DNA of 64,000 nt from Rhodoferax sp. BLA1 (GCF_013416775.1 NZ_SZVI01000013.1:868001-932000), one strand, 5' to 3'; numbered from the stretch's first letter, positions 43,562 to 53,399 are shown. Translations and numbers: made by a program. Notes: generated by a model not told the origin, from the letters alone.

Positions 43562-45433
43562 TCAGTTTGCGGGGTAAATGGCGCTAAAGCGAGCGCGCAC
43601 CGAGGCCTCGATGCCCACCGCGTCCAGGCCCAGCATGGCCATCAGTTTGAGCGGGTCACCGTGTTCGATGAACCGGTCGGGCAAACCAAGCTGCAACACC
43701 GGTTTGGCCAGCCCGGCCTGCGCCAGCGCTTCAAGCACCGCGCTGCCTGCGCCACCCATGATGCAGCCATCTTCCAGCGTCACCAGGGCCTCGTGCTCGG
43801 CAGCGATCTGCAGCAACAGCTCGGTGTCCAGCGGTTTGGCCCAACGCATGTTGACCACCGTGGCGTCCAGCACCTCCGCCACTTGCAAGGCCGGGTGTAA
43901 CAGCGTGCCAAAGGCCAGCAGCGCCACTTTTTTGCCGGTGCGACGGATCTCACCCTTGCCCACCGGCAGGGTCTCGAGCGCACGCGACACCACCACTCCG
44001 GCCCCCACGCCACGTGGGTAACGCACCGCCACCGGCCCTTCCTGGGCGTAAGCGGTGCTGAGCAGCTGGCGGCATTCGTTTTCGTCCGACGGGCAGGCCA
44101 CACTCATGTTGGGAATACAGCGCATGAACGGGATGTCATACGCACCCGCATGGGTGGCACCGTCGGCACCCACCAACCCGGCGCGGTCCAGCGCAAACAC
44201 CACCGGCAGGTTCTGCAGGGCCACGTCGTGCACCAACTGGTCATAGCCCCGCTGCAAGAAGGTGGAATAGATCGCCACGACCGGCTTCAGGCCTTCGCAG
44301 GCCAGACCTGCAGCAAAGGTCACCGCGTGCTGCTCGGCAATGCCCACATCAAAGAACCGCTTGGGGAACAACTTTTCAAACTCGACCATGCCCGAGCCTT
44401 CGCGCATGGCCGGGGTGATGCCCACCAATCGGCTGTCGGTGGCCGCCATGTCACACAACCAGTTGCCAAACACCTCGGTGAAGGTGATCTTTGCCTGGCC
44501 ACTGGCTTTGGCCAGCCCCACCGCCGGGTCAAACTTGCCCGGGCCGTGGTAGGCCACCGGGTCGGCCTCGGCCATTTTGTAACCTTGGCCTTTTTTGGTG
44601 ACCACATGCAAAAACTGCGGTCCCTTGAGCTGCTTGATGTTCTCCAGCACACTCACCAGCGTGTCCACATCGTGGCCGTCGATCGGGCCGACGTAGTTGA
44701 AGCCAAACTTCTCGAACAAGGTGATCGGCTTGACCATGCCCTTGGCCGACTCTTCAAAGCGTTTGGCCAGCTCCCACAGGGGCGGCGCGCCTTTGAGCAC
44801 GGTTTTGCTGGCATTTTTGGCAGCCGCATAAAACTGGCCGCTGAGCAGCTTGGCCAAGTGGCGGTTGAGCGCGCCCACCGGCGGGCTGATCGACATGTCG
44901 TTGTCGTTGAGGATCACCAGCAGGTTGCAGTCGGCCACACCGGCGTTGTTGAGCGCCTCAAACGCCATGCCGGCGGTCATGGCGCCATCACCAATCACCG
45001 CAACCGCGTGGCGGTCTTCGCCCTTGAGGCGGCTGGCCAGGGCCATGCCCAGCGCCGCCGAGATCGAGGTGCTGGAGTGTGCCGTGCCAAAGGTGTCGAA
45101 CTCACTCTCGTCACGCCGTGGGAAACCACTCAGGCCGCCGAGCTGGCGCAGGCTGGGCATACGGTCACGCCGCCCGGTCAGGATCTTGTGCGGGTAAGTC
45201 TGGTGGCCCACGTCCCAGACGATGCGGTCATACGGCGTGTTGAGCACGTAGTGCAGCGCCACCGTGAGTTCCACCGTACCCAGGTTGGAGCTCAGGTGCC
45301 CACCGGTTTTGGCCACGCTGTCGAGCAAAAAAGCGCGCAACTCGTGTGCCAGCGGCTCCAGCTGCGAGCGGTTGAGCCGCCGCAAATCGTCTGGCGTGTC
45401 AATGGTCTGCAGCAGGGGGTACATGTTTTTCAT
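43562..45433 (-). CDS. dxs: 1-Deoxy-D-xylulose-5-phosphate synthase
   Basis: Thiamine-diphosphate enzyme that starts the MEP isoprenoid pathway from pyruvate and glyceraldehyde 3-phosphate. The 623-residue length is typical. Motifs are [32 protein letters not shown], the ThDP-binding [20 protein letters not shown] with NDNDMSIS, and [18 protein letters not shown]. It is third in xseB-ispA-dxs, the usual order in Betaproteobacteria. A dispersed repeat lies between ispA and this start. Confidence 0.98.
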   Translation of the reverse strand: MKNMYPLLQTIDTPDDLRRLNRSQLEPLAHELRAFLLDSVAKTGGHLSSNLGTVELTVALHYVLNTPYDRIVWDVGHQTYPHKILTGRRDRMPSLRQLGGLSGFPRRDESEFDTFGTAHSSTSISAALGMALASRLKGEDRHAVAVIGDGAMTAGMAFEALNNAGVADCNLLVILNDNDMSISPPVGALNRHLAKLLSGQFYAAAKNASKTVLKGAPPLWELAKRFEESAKGMVKPITLFEKFGFNYVGPIDGHDVDTLVSVLENIKQLKGPQFLHVVTKKGQGYKMAEADPVAYHGPGKFDPAVGLAKASGQAKITFTEVFGNWLCDMAATDSRLVGITPAMREGSGMVEFEKLFPKRFFDVGIAEQHAVTFAAGLACEGLKPVVAIYSTFLQRGYDQLVHDVALQNLPVVFALDRAGLVGADGATHAGAYDIPFMRCIPNMSVACPSDENECRQLLSTAYAQEGPVAVRYPRGVGAGVVVSRALETLPVGKGEIRRTGKKVALLAFGTLLHPALQVAEVLDATVVNMRWAKPLDTELLLQIAAEHEALVTLEDGCIMGGAGSAVLEALAQAGLAKPVLQLGLPDRFIEHGDPLKLMAMLGLDAVGIEASVRARFSAIYPAN

Positions 45434-45454
45434 GAATAGATGCTCTGATTTAAA

Positions 45455-45500
45455 TAGCTACTCACGCTCTTTACATAAGGGCTAGAGGCACTTTTCTTAT
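45455..45500 (+). repeat. Dispersed palindromic repeat, copy between ispA and dxs
   Basis: ATAGCT, 19 bases, GGGCTAGAGGCACTTTT. The left arm is degenerate (GCTCTTTAC) and the right arm intact. It lies within an operon, so the ispA-dxs mRNA should contain it in the reverse orientation. Confidence 0.85.
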
Positions 45501-45513
45501 GAATTTGAGGCAC

Positions 45514-46515
45514 TCAGTGGGTCCGATCCACCACCATCTCGGCCAAGCCTTGCAAGGCCCGCACATCGGCCAGACCACTGCGCTGGAGCGCCTGCAGTGC
45601 CTGCGTCTTGAGGTTCTGGGCAAAGGCTCTGGCTTCGTCCAGGCCCATCAGGGAGACATAGGTCGGTTTGTCGCTGTTGGCATCTTTGCCCGCCGTCTTG
45701 CCCAGGGTGGCCGAGTCGGCGGTCACGTCAAGCACATCGTCCACCACCTGGAATGCCAGCCCGATGGCGGCGCCAAACTCCTGCAAGGCGCGCCAGGTGG
45801 TGGCGCTGGTGTGACCACATGCAGCCCCCATCATCACGCTGGCCTTGAGCAGGGCACCGGTTTTCAGGCGGTGCATCTCCTGCAGCTGGCTCTCGGTGAG
45901 GCGCAGGCCGACACTGGCCAGGTCAATCGCCTGGCCACCCGCCATGCCGGTGCAACCCGCGGCGCGCGCCAGCAGGCGGCACAGGTGAGCCTGTTGGGCA
46001 GCAGGCAAGTCGTCATCGGGTGTCAGCAGCTCAAACGCCAGCGCCTGCAGGGCATCACCCGCCAGCAAGGCGCTGGCTTCACCAAACTTGACGTGGACTG
46101 TGGGTTTGCCACGGCGCAGCACATCGTTGTCCATACACGGCATGTCGTCATGCACCAGGGAATAAGCGTGGATCAGTTCCACCGCACAGGCGGCCCGCAG
46201 CGCAGCCTGGTAGGGGCCAGTGGCCTGCTCCAAGGCGCCAGGCACGGTGACCGCTTCCTCACTGGCGCTGGCCACCTGGGACAACAGACCCGACTGCACC
46301 GCCTCAAACGCGGCCAGCACCAGCAGCGGGCGCAGGCGCTTGCCACCATCGAGCACCGCATAACGCATGGCAGCCATCAGTTCAACCGGGGCCTGGTGCT
46401 CCAGATCGGCCGAGGCATCCACCGACACCCATTGGTCCAGCGCCTGTTCGACAGCAGCGAGTTGGTGGCCAATCCAGTCAGCCAGGTCCAGGGGAAAAGC
46501 GGCAGTAGGGCTCAT
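45514..46515 (-). CDS. ispA: Polyprenyl synthetase (farnesyl/geranylgeranyl diphosphate synthase)
   Basis: Elongates dimethylallyl diphosphate with isopentenyl diphosphate. It has 333 residues, slightly longer than E. coli IspA (299). The first aspartate-rich motif is in [10 protein letters not shown] and the second in [20 protein letters not shown] binds isopentenyl diphosphate. Its start overlaps the xseB stop by four bases. Farnesyl diphosphate as main product is inferred from the operon. Confidence 0.96.
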   Translation of the reverse strand: MSPTAAFPLDLADWIGHQLAAVEQALDQWVSVDASADLEHQAPVELMAAMRYAVLDGGKRLRPLLVLAAFEAVQSGLLSQVASASEEAVTVPGALEQATGPYQAALRAACAVELIHAYSLVHDDMPCMDNDVLRRGKPTVHVKFGEASALLAGDALQALAFELLTPDDDLPAAQQAHLCRLLARAAGCTGMAGGQAIDLASVGLRLTESQLQEMHRLKTGALLKASVMMGAACGHTSATTWRALQEFGAAIGLAFQVVDDVLDVTADSATLGKTAGKDANSDKPTYVSLMGLDEARAFAQNLKTQALQALQRSGLADVRALQGLAEMVVDRTH

Positions 46516-46754
46516 TGTTCGTCAGAGGTCCAGGTTGTCAACACACCTTGGTCCAGCACCTTGACCTGGGCTTGCACCGCCTCGAGCCGGTCGCGGCAGA
46601 AGGCCAGCAACTCGGCACCACGCTGGTACTGGGTCAGCAACTGCTCCAGCGGCATGTCACCCGACTCGAGTCGGGCGACCAACTGCTCAAGCTCCTGCAA
46701 AGCCGCTTCGTAGCTGGCAGGCGCCGCAGGGCCGTGTTTGGAAGCTGTAGCCAT
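46512..46754 (-). CDS. xseB: Exodeoxyribonuclease VII small subunit
   Basis: An 80-residue helical subunit of exonuclease VII. The family pattern [45 protein letters not shown] is clear. It is first in the xseB-ispA-dxs operon, overlapping ispA by four bases; the large subunit XseA is elsewhere. Confidence 0.95.
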   Translation of the reverse strand: MATASKHGPAAPASYEAALQELEQLVARLESGDMPLEQLLTQYQRGAELLAFCRDRLEAVQAQVKVLDQGVLTTWTSDEQ

Positions 46755-46887
46755 CGGCGAATATTCCTAAGTGCAAAGTGGCGCATTTTAGGCGCTGGCA
46801 GGTTCATCCAAGCTGACACCAAAAGCAGGTACGATCATCACGCCTTGGCAAAACGTTGATAAAAATCAAACTATTAAAAACGTCTCT

Positions 46888-47943
46888 GTGAATTGCTTCA
46901 AAACACCCCTGCAACTGTGGCGTTGGCTGGGCCTGCTACTGGCCCTGTTGTTACCCACGCTCGGCGGTGCCGAGATCTTGCGGGTGTTGAGCTGGCCCGG
47001 GTATGCCGACGCCGACCTGGTCAAGGCCTTTGAAGCCCGCACCGGGCACAAGGTCAATGTCACTTTCATCGACTCGGACGAAGCCCTGTGGCAGCGGGTG
47101 CAGCAAAACAAGGGGCAGGACTTTGACGTGTTTGCCGTCAACACCGCCGAGCTGCAGCGCTACATCCAGGCCGGGCTGGTCTCCCCCATCAGCCTCGCCA
47201 GGATTCCCAACACCCGCCGCCAATTGCCACGGTTTCGCGAGCTGGAGCGCATCAAGGGCCTGGTGCACCAAGGCCAGGTGTTTGGTGTGCCCTACACCTA
47301 CGCCGAGATGGGCCTGATTTATGACCGCCAGCAAATCAAGACCCCGCCCAGCTCGCTGACCGCCTTGTGGGACCCCAGCTACCGTGGCAAGGTGCTGGTG
47401 TACAACAGCAGCAGCCACAACTTCACCCTGGCAGCCCAGTCACTGGGCAACCCCAAACCCTTCCAGCTGGCTGGCAACCAATGGACAAACACGGTGAACC
47501 AGCTGATTGCCCTGCGCCGCAATGTGCTGGGCTTCTACACCCAGCCTGACGAATCGGTGGAGCTGTTCCGCGACAAAAAAGCCGCCCTGATGCTGGCCAA
47601 CTACGGTTCACAACAGTTGCAATTGCTCAGGCGCGCCGGTGCCGACGTGGGCTACACCATCCCCAAAGAAGGGGCGCTGGCCTGGCTCGACACCTGGGCC
47701 ATCCTGCGCCCGACCCAAAAATCGGCGCTGGCACATGCCTGGATCAACTACCTGCTCGAACCGGCCCCGAGCCAGGCCCTGGAAATGCGCCAAGGCCTGG
47801 CCAACACCATGTCCGAACCCGCCCACCTGCAGCCCCAGGACCGCCTGGTCTGGCTGGAGCCGGTGGAAAACAGCGAACGGCGCCAGCAGCTGTGGGAACG
47901 CATTTATTCGGGTGACCGCGCCGCCAGGGTGCTGGGCCCATGA
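46888..47943 (+). CDS. PotD-like periplasmic solute-binding protein
   Basis: A 351-residue extracellular solute-binding protein of the polyamine-type family. It has a Sec signal peptide (WLGLLLALLLPTLGGA), then LRVLSWPGYADADLVKAFEARTGHKV, the family start of PotD/PotF-like receptors, and VPYTYAEMGLIYDRQQI. The start is GTG at 46888 with no clear ribosome site. No permease or ATPase is nearby. Instead its stop overlaps (ATGA) the start of a GGDEF protein, so it probably senses a ligand for signalling, as NspS does for MbaA in Vibrio cholerae. The ligand is not known. Confidence 0.9.
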   Translation: MNCFKTPLQLWRWLGLLLALLLPTLGGAEILRVLSWPGYADADLVKAFEARTGHKVNVTFIDSDEALWQRVQQNKGQDFDVFAVNTAELQRYIQAGLVSPISLARIPNTRRQLPRFRELERIKGLVHQGQVFGVPYTYAEMGLIYDRQQIKTPPSSLTALWDPSYRGKVLVYNSSSHNFTLAAQSLGNPKPFQLAGNQWTNTVNQLIALRRNVLGFYTQPDESVELFRDKKAALMLANYGSQQLQLLRRAGADVGYTIPKEGALAWLDTWAILRPTQKSALAHAWINYLLEPAPSQALEMRQGLANTMSEPAHLQPQDRLVWLEPVENSERRQQLWERIYSGDRAARVLGP

Positions 47944-49658
47944 AGTGGGGGCTGGCGACCCGGTTGGGCAGTGTGTTGGCCTTGGTCAGCCTGCTGATGG
48001 CGGGCATGACCGGCCTGTACGCCTTCCAGGTGGCGCGTAACCTGCTGGTGCAGGCCACCAAGGACGAGCTGATGACCGCCACCCAGGTGGTGGGGCGGCG
48101 CGTCAAAGACATCCGGCTCGACACCTCACGAGACCTGCAGGTGCTGACCAAACACCCGGCCAGCATGGCGCTGTTACAGAACCCGCCGCACCAGCAGGCG
48201 GCCCAGGCCGACCAGCTGGCCACGCTGTTCGAGCTGATCATGGCGGCCAACCCCGGCTACTTCCAGATCCGGCTGATTTCCGCCAGCGACTCAGGCCTGG
48301 AGCGTGTGCGGGTGGACCGCGACGGCCAGCACCTGCTGCGCATTGAGGGGGATGACCTGCAGGAGAAAGGCCACTACCCCTACGTGTCCGACACCTTGCA
48401 GATGCCCGCTGGCAGCAACTACCAGTCGCGCACCGTGATCAACCACGAACGTGGTGCCCATGCCGGGCTGGGCCAGCCCACCGTGCTGCTGGCTTCACCG
48501 GTGGTCAATGCCCAGGGCCAGGCGCTTGGTGTGATCGTGATCAACATTGACCTCAAAGGCGCGTTTTCCCGGCTGGCGGCTGATTTGCCCGCTGAGTTCC
48601 AGCTGTTTCTGGCCAACCGCGAGGGCGACTTCCTGATCCACCCGGACAACACCCGCACCTTTGGTTTTGATACCGGGCGCCGGGTTTTGCTGCAAGACGA
48701 GTTCCCGGCCACCCAGGACCTGGTGGCCGGTCGGGTCGACCAAGTGGTGCTCGAAGCCGACAGTGGCCAACATGCGCAGGTGCCGGTGGTGGCCGCCTTC
48801 ACCGCCAACAAATTCAAGGTGCCCGGGGTTGACAACACAGGCTTTCTGGGCTTGGCACAACCCCGCAGCAGTGTGTTGCAACGCTCCCACGCGCTGGGCC
48901 TGACCATCCTGCAGATTGCCAGCGCGCTGGGGCTGGTCGGTTTTGCGCTGGCCTTGCTGCTGGCGCGCTGGGTCACCCGCCCGCTCAATACCATGAGCAC
49001 CGCGGTGGCGCGTTTTTCCATCGGGCAACCCATCCTGGGCCTGCCCCTCACACGCCAGGACGAAATTGGCCAGTTGGCACGCAGTTTTGATGGCATGCAA
49101 CAACAAATCCACCAGCAGTTCACCGAGTTGCAGGCCAATCGGCAGGAGCTCGAACACCTGGCGCGCCACGACCCCCTCACCGGCCTGCCCAACCGGCGCC
49201 TGTTCATTGAGCGGCTCGACAACGCGGTGGCGCGTGCCAAACGCACCCAGAGCCAGCTCGCGGTGATGTTCATCGACATGGACCATTTCAAGGCCATCAA
49301 TGACCGGTGGGGCCACGAGGCCGGGGACGCGGCGCTGCAATGGGTGGCGCAGCGCCTGCTGGAGCACACCCGCCAGACCGACACCGTGGCGCGGCTCGGC
49401 GGGGATGAGTTTGTGGTGCTGCTGGATAACCAGGTGCAAGCCGAGCAGCTGGCCGGGGTGGCGCAAAAGCTGATCGACAGCATGCGCGAGCCCTGGTTTT
49501 TTGACGGCCACCTGTGCCAAATCCAGCTCAGCATGGGCATCAGCCTGTACCCGCAAAACGGCGACAGCGCCGACGCCCTGCTGAGCAGCGCGGACAACGC
49601 GATGTACCGCGTCAAATCTGCCAGCCGCAACAACTTCGGTTTTGCGCCAGAAGGCTGA
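47940..49658 (+). CDS. Diguanylate cyclase with dCache sensor, HAMP and GGDEF
   Basis: A 572-residue membrane protein. TM1 (about 8-28), a double-Cache periplasmic domain (about 35-300), TM2 (about 318-342), HAMP (about 343-395), and a GGDEF domain with RLGGDEFVVLL (GGDEF from residue 487). The inhibitory site RQTD is five residues upstream. There is no EAL domain, unlike Vibrio MbaA. Translation is coupled to the PotD-like gene, so the binding protein probably docks on the periplasmic domain and modulates cyclic di-GMP synthesis. Confidence 0.93.
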   Translation: MKWGLATRLGSVLALVSLLMAGMTGLYAFQVARNLLVQATKDELMTATQVVGRRVKDIRLDTSRDLQVLTKHPASMALLQNPPHQQAAQADQLATLFELIMAANPGYFQIRLISASDSGLERVRVDRDGQHLLRIEGDDLQEKGHYPYVSDTLQMPAGSNYQSRTVINHERGAHAGLGQPTVLLASPVVNAQGQALGVIVINIDLKGAFSRLAADLPAEFQLFLANREGDFLIHPDNTRTFGFDTGRRVLLQDEFPATQDLVAGRVDQVVLEADSGQHAQVPVVAAFTANKFKVPGVDNTGFLGLAQPRSSVLQRSHALGLTILQIASALGLVGFALALLLARWVTRPLNTMSTAVARFSIGQPILGLPLTRQDEIGQLARSFDGMQQQIHQQFTELQANRQELEHLARHDPLTGLPNRRLFIERLDNAVARAKRTQSQLAVMFIDMDHFKAINDRWGHEAGDAALQWVAQRLLEHTRQTDTVARLGGDEFVVLLDNQVQAEQLAGVAQKLIDSMREPWFFDGHLCQIQLSMGISLYPQNGDSADALLSSADNAMYRVKSASRNNFGFAPEG

Positions 49659-49707
49659 CAAACCCAGGTGTTTCAAGCACCCCAGCTACAATCGGCCCGC
49701 TTTCGCG

Positions 49708-49728
49708 CCAGCTTCGGCTGGTTTTTTT
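49708..49728 (+). terminator. Intrinsic terminator after the PotD-GGDEF operon
   Basis: CCAGC-TTCG-GCTGG followed by seven T residues, 50 bases after the stop codon. Confidence 0.85.
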
Positions 49729-49784
49729 CACTCTGCACTTTGCTTGTGCATCTCCCTGTGGGGAGTCTTTAGGTCAGGTCACCC

Positions 49785-50918
49785 ATGTCTGATTTAAGTC
49801 TTCAACTGCAGCAGGCCACCGGCCAACTACCAGTTTCAGCTTATTTTGAAAACGCGCTGTACCAGCGCGAGTTGCAAACCCTTTTCCAGCGGGGACCACG
49901 TTATGTGGGCCATGCCTCCAGTGTGCCCAACGTGGGCGACTATTACGCCCTGCCACAAGAAAACGAAGGCCGCGCGCTGATCCACACGGACAAAGGCATT
50001 GAGCTGGTCTCCAACGTCTGCCGCCACCGCCAGGCGGTCATGCTCAAGGGCCGTGGCTCGCTCAACGCCGACGGCTCCGCCAACAACGTGGTCTGCCCAA
50101 TCCACCGCTGGACCTACGCGGCCAATGGTCAGACGCCCGCAGGCACGCTGATTGGTGCGCCGCACTTTGCCCAAGACCCGTGCCTGAACCTGACCAACTA
50201 CCCGCTGCAGGAATGGAACGGCCTGCTGTTCGAGGCAGGCCCCGGCGCGCGTGACGTGGCGGCAGACTTGGCCGACATGGACACCCGCGCGCAGCTCGAC
50301 TTCTCGGGTTTTGTGCTCGACAAGGTGGAGTTGCACACCTGCAACTACAACTGGAAAACCTTCATCGAGGTCTATCTGGAGGACTACCACGTGGGCCCGT
50401 TCCACCCGGGGCTGGGCAGTTTTGTCACCTGTGACGACCTGCGCTGGGAATTCAAGGAACACTACTCGGTGCAGACCGTGGGGGTGTCCAGCGCGTTTGA
50501 GCGGCCGGGTTCGGCCGTCTACAAACGCTGGAAAGAGGCGCTGCTGGCCTACCGTGGTGGCCAAGCGCCGCAGCAGGGCGCGATCTGGCTCACCTACTAC
50601 CCACACATCATGGTCGAGTGGTACCCGCATGTGTTGACGGTATCGACCCTGCACCCGATGGGGCCTGACAAGACCCTCAACATGGTCGAGTTTTATTACC
50701 CCGAGGACATCCAGGCGTTTGAGCGCGAATTTGTCGAAGCCCAGCAGGCCGCCTACATGGAAACCTGCATCGAGGACGATGAAATCGGTGAACGCATGGA
50801 CGCTGGCCGCAAGGCGCTGCTGATGCGCGGCGACAACGAGGTCGGCCCCTACCAGAGCCCGATGGAAGACGGCATGCAACACTTTCACGCGTGGTATCGC
50901 CGCCAGATGGCCTTGTGA
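49785..50918 (+). CDS. Rieske non-haem iron oxygenase, alpha subunit
   Basis: A 377-residue aromatic-ring-hydroxylating-type oxygenase. The Rieske [2Fe-2S] site has Cys79-X-His81 (CRHR) and Cys104-X2-His107 (CPIH). The mononuclear iron site shows EDYHVGPFHP with His202 and His207. No ferredoxin, reductase or beta subunit gene lies nearby, so its electron donor is encoded elsewhere. The substrate cannot be told from sequence; choline/carnitine-type monooxygenases have the same layout. A DMT permease follows after a dispersed repeat. Confidence 0.9.
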   Translation: MSDLSLQLQQATGQLPVSAYFENALYQRELQTLFQRGPRYVGHASSVPNVGDYYALPQENEGRALIHTDKGIELVSNVCRHRQAVMLKGRGSLNADGSANNVVCPIHRWTYAANGQTPAGTLIGAPHFAQDPCLNLTNYPLQEWNGLLFEAGPGARDVAADLADMDTRAQLDFSGFVLDKVELHTCNYNWKTFIEVYLEDYHVGPFHPGLGSFVTCDDLRWEFKEHYSVQTVGVSSAFERPGSAVYKRWKEALLAYRGGQAPQQGAIWLTYYPHIMVEWYPHVLTVSTLHPMGPDKTLNMVEFYYPEDIQAFEREFVEAQQAAYMETCIEDDEIGERMDAGRKALLMRGDNEVGPYQSPMEDGMQHFHAWYRRQMAL

Positions 50919-50932
50919 TTCCCATAACTTCA

Positions 50933-50976
50933 ATAGCACCTGACCCTTATTACATAAGGGCTAGAGGCACTTTTTA
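50933..50976 (+). repeat. Dispersed palindromic repeat, copy between the Rieske and DMT genes
   Basis: ATAGCA, 19 bases (CCTGACCCTTATTACATAA), GGGCTAGAGGCACTTTTT. It starts 14 bases after the oxygenase stop and ends 11 bases before the next start codon. Confidence 0.88.
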
Positions 50977-50987
50977 CTTATAAAACC

Positions 50988-51875
50988 ATGCAAGCCCTGT
51001 GGATGGTCCTGGCGGCCTTTTTATTTGCCACCATGGCCGTCGGCGTCAAGATGGCCGGAGCGGACTTCAACGCGTTTGAGCTGGTGTTCTACCGGGGTGT
51101 GATCAGTGTGGTGTTCATGGGGATGGTGCTGCGCTCGCGCGGTGTGTCGATTGCCACCAAGTACCCGTTCATGCACGCCTGGCGCTCGATGATCGGGGTG
51201 TTTTCGATGGTCTGCTGGTTTTATGCCATCGCCCACCTGCCGCTGGCCACCGCGATGACCCTCAACTACATGAGTGGTGTCTGGATGGCCGCTTTTGTGA
51301 TTGGCGGCGCGGTGTTGTACGGCAAACCCGGCAACCAGGGCATGCTGATGGCCACGGTGCTGGTGAGTTTTACCGGGGTGATTCTGCTGCTGCAACCCTC
51401 GCTGGCAGAAAACCAACTGTTTGCCGGGCTGATTGGCCTGCTCTCGGGTCTGGGCGCGGCCATGGCCCTGCTGCAAGTGGCTTCGCTGGGCCGTATTGGT
51501 GAGCCCGAAGGCCGGGTGGTGTTTTACTTCTCGATTGGCACCCTGCTGGTCGGTCTGGCAGGCTCCTTGTGGACGGGCTTCACGCCCTGGAGCAGCGTGC
51601 GCTGGCAGGCGCTGGCCTGGCTGCTGCCGATTGGGGTGCTGGCCACCCTGGGCCAATGGACCATGACCCGCGCCTACAGCCGTGGTTCCACCCTGCTGGT
51701 GGCCAACCTGGCCTACCTGGGCATCGTGTTTTCGGGCGGCTATGGCCTGCTGCTGTTTGGTGAACAGATCACCGCCGTGGGCTGGGCAGGTATCGCGATG
51801 ATCCTGGTCAGCGGGGTCACCGCCACCGTGCTGCGGACCCGCGCACTGCCCAACGCCCCCGCCGACGAGCATTAA
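50988..51875 (+). CDS. DMT superfamily (EamA) permease
   Basis: A 295-residue inner-membrane transporter with two EamA repeats and about ten hydrophobic helices. The first repeat begins LWMVLAAFLFATMAVGVKMAGADFNAFELVFYRGVISVVFM; the second ends YLGIVFSGGYGLLLFGEQITAVGWAGIAMILVSG. Such proteins export metabolites or amino acids, and the substrate is unknown. Its start is directly behind the repeat with no obvious ribosome site. Confidence 0.9.
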   Translation: MQALWMVLAAFLFATMAVGVKMAGADFNAFELVFYRGVISVVFMGMVLRSRGVSIATKYPFMHAWRSMIGVFSMVCWFYAIAHLPLATAMTLNYMSGVWMAAFVIGGAVLYGKPGNQGMLMATVLVSFTGVILLLQPSLAENQLFAGLIGLLSGLGAAMALLQVASLGRIGEPEGRVVFYFSIGTLLVGLAGSLWTGFTPWSSVRWQALAWLLPIGVLATLGQWTMTRAYSRGSTLLVANLAYLGIVFSGGYGLLLFGEQITAVGWAGIAMILVSGVTATVLRTRALPNAPADEH

Positions 51876-51932
51876 ACACGCGGCCCGGCTTCCTAAAATG
51901 CCCGTCTGAAGACACCACGCAGGAACCACCCG

Positions 51933-52790
51933 ATGTACACCACCCTGATCTCCGTAGCCCAACTGCAAACCCTGCTGGCCAGCAGCCAGCCGCCCCTTGT
52001 TTTTGACTGCAGCTTCGAGCTGATGCAGCCCACCGCGGGCGACGCGCAGTACCTGGACAACCACATTCCCGGCGCCTTGCGTGCCGACCTGGACCGGCAT
52101 TTGAGCGCCAAAGGCGCCCCCGACGCCGCCAGCGGTGGCCGCCACCCGCTGCCCTCACGCGCGACCTTCGCCACCTGGCTGGGCAGCATGGGCCTGACAC
52201 CCGAGCGGCAGGTGGTGGTGTATGACCGCCAAGGCGTCAACTACGCGGGCCGCCTGTGGTGGATGCTCAAGTGGCTGGGCCACGAAGCGGTGGCAGTGCT
52301 CGACGGTGGCCTGCCCGCCTGGACCGCCGCCGGTGCTCCGTTAGAAACCGGCCCTGGCCCCACACCTCAAACATCCAATTACCCTCTAGCCCCCGAAAAA
52401 GCTGGACTGGTAGCTGCAGATTCGATAGTTAAACAACTCGGCAAACCCAGCCAGACCGTGATCGACGCCCGTGGCGCACCGCGCTTTCGCGGCGAGGTGG
52501 AGCCGCTGGACCCAGTGGCCGGCCACATTCCCGGCGCGCTCAACCGCCCGTTTCCCAACAACTTCGACGCCAAGGGTTTCTTCAAACCCGCCGCCGAGTT
52601 GCGCGCTGAGTTTGAGGCCTTGTTGGCCGGACGCGACCCGGCCACTGTGGTGCACCATTGCGGCAGCGGTGTCAGCGCCGTGCCCAACATCATCGCGATG
52701 GAAGTCGCCGGCCTGGGCCGCGCCGCTTTGTACGCTGGCAGCTGGAGCGACTGGTGTAGCAACCCCAGCCGCCCCACGGCCCAAGGTTGA
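51933..52790 (+). CDS. sseA: Thiosulfate / 3-mercaptopyruvate sulfurtransferase
   Basis: Two-domain rhodanese of 285 residues. The inactive N-terminal domain has RHLSAKGAPDAASGGRHPLPS-like text and VVVYDRQG; the catalytic C-terminal domain has HHCGSGVSA with Cys243 as nucleophile. The CGSGV loop is typical of 3-mercaptopyruvate sulfurtransferases. The interdomain linker (about residues 145-170) is encoded by AT-richer sequence that matches a diverged copy of the dispersed repeat. Confidence 0.92.
   Translation: MYTTLISVAQLQTLLASSQPPLVFDCSFELMQPTAGDAQYLDNHIPGALRADLDRHLSAKGAPDAASGGRHPLPSRATFATWLGSMGLTPERQVVVYDRQGVNYAGRLWWMLKWLGHEAVAVLDGGLPAWTAAGAPLETGPGPTPQTSNYPLAPEKAGLVAADSIVKQLGKPSQTVIDARGAPRFRGEVEPLDPVAGHIPGALNRPFPNNFDAKGFFKPAAELRAEFEALLAGRDPATVVHHCGSGVSAVPNIIAMEVAGLGRAALYAGSWSDWCSNPSRPTAQG
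52381..52428 (-). repeat. Diverged dispersed repeat copy inside the sulfurtransferase gene (translated)
   Basis: Read on the minus strand: AGCTACCAG, then GGGCTAGAGGG with the same 19-base spacing as the family. The palindrome is mostly lost. It encodes the interdomain linker around PLAPEKAGLVAA without breaking the frame. Confidence 0.45.
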
Positions 52791-52804
52791 ACCCACCCGC
52801 CACC

Positions 52805-53389
52805 ATGCCCACCACCCACCTGCTGTATTTACACGGCTTTCGTTCCTCACCGTCATCCACCAAGGCGCGCCTCACCGCCGCTGCGGTGGCGCGGCGCCAC
52901 CCCGGCGTGACCTGGCTGTGCCCGGCGCTGCCGCCCTCCCCCCAACAGGCGATGGACCAGGTGTTACAAGCCATCAACGATTGGCCGACAGATTCGATGG
53001 CCGTCATGGGCTCGTCCCTCGGCGGCTTTTATGCCACCTGGCTGGCCGAGCGCCTGGGCTGCAAAGCGGTCTTGCTCAACCCCGCCATCCAACCCGCACG
53101 CGACCTGGCTGCACAAATTGGTGAACACAGCCTGTGGCACGACCCCGAGCAACACTTCACGTTTGACCAGTCCCACGTGGACGAACTCATCGCCCAGGAA
53201 ATCCCCCACATCAGCCAGCCCGAGCGCTACTTTGCGGTGATCGCCAAGGGTGACGAGGTGCTGGACTGGCGCGAAATGCTGGCCCACTACCCTGGCGCCG
53301 CCATCAAACTGCTACCCGGCGGCGACCACGCGCTGAGTGACTTTGACCAGCATCTGGATGAGGCGCTGGATTTTTTGAATTTGGTTTGA
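52805..53389 (+). CDS. YqiA/UPF0227-like alpha/beta hydrolase (esterase)
   Basis: A 194-residue alpha/beta hydrolase starting MPTTHLLYLHGFRSSPSSTKA at 52805. The nucleophile is in GSSLGGFYATWLAE. An Asp in IAKGDEVLDWREM and a His in LLPGGDHALSDFD complete a triad. This matches the YqiA family of small esterases. It follows the sulfurtransferase after 14 bases. The physiological substrate is unknown. Confidence 0.9.
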   Translation: MPTTHLLYLHGFRSSPSSTKARLTAAAVARRHPGVTWLCPALPPSPQQAMDQVLQAINDWPTDSMAVMGSSLGGFYATWLAERLGCKAVLLNPAIQPARDLAAQIGEHSLWHDPEQHFTFDQSHVDELIAQEIPHISQPERYFAVIAKGDEVLDWREMLAHYPGAAIKLLPGGDHALSDFDQHLDEALDFLNLV

Positions 53390-53399
53390 TCGGGTGGGT

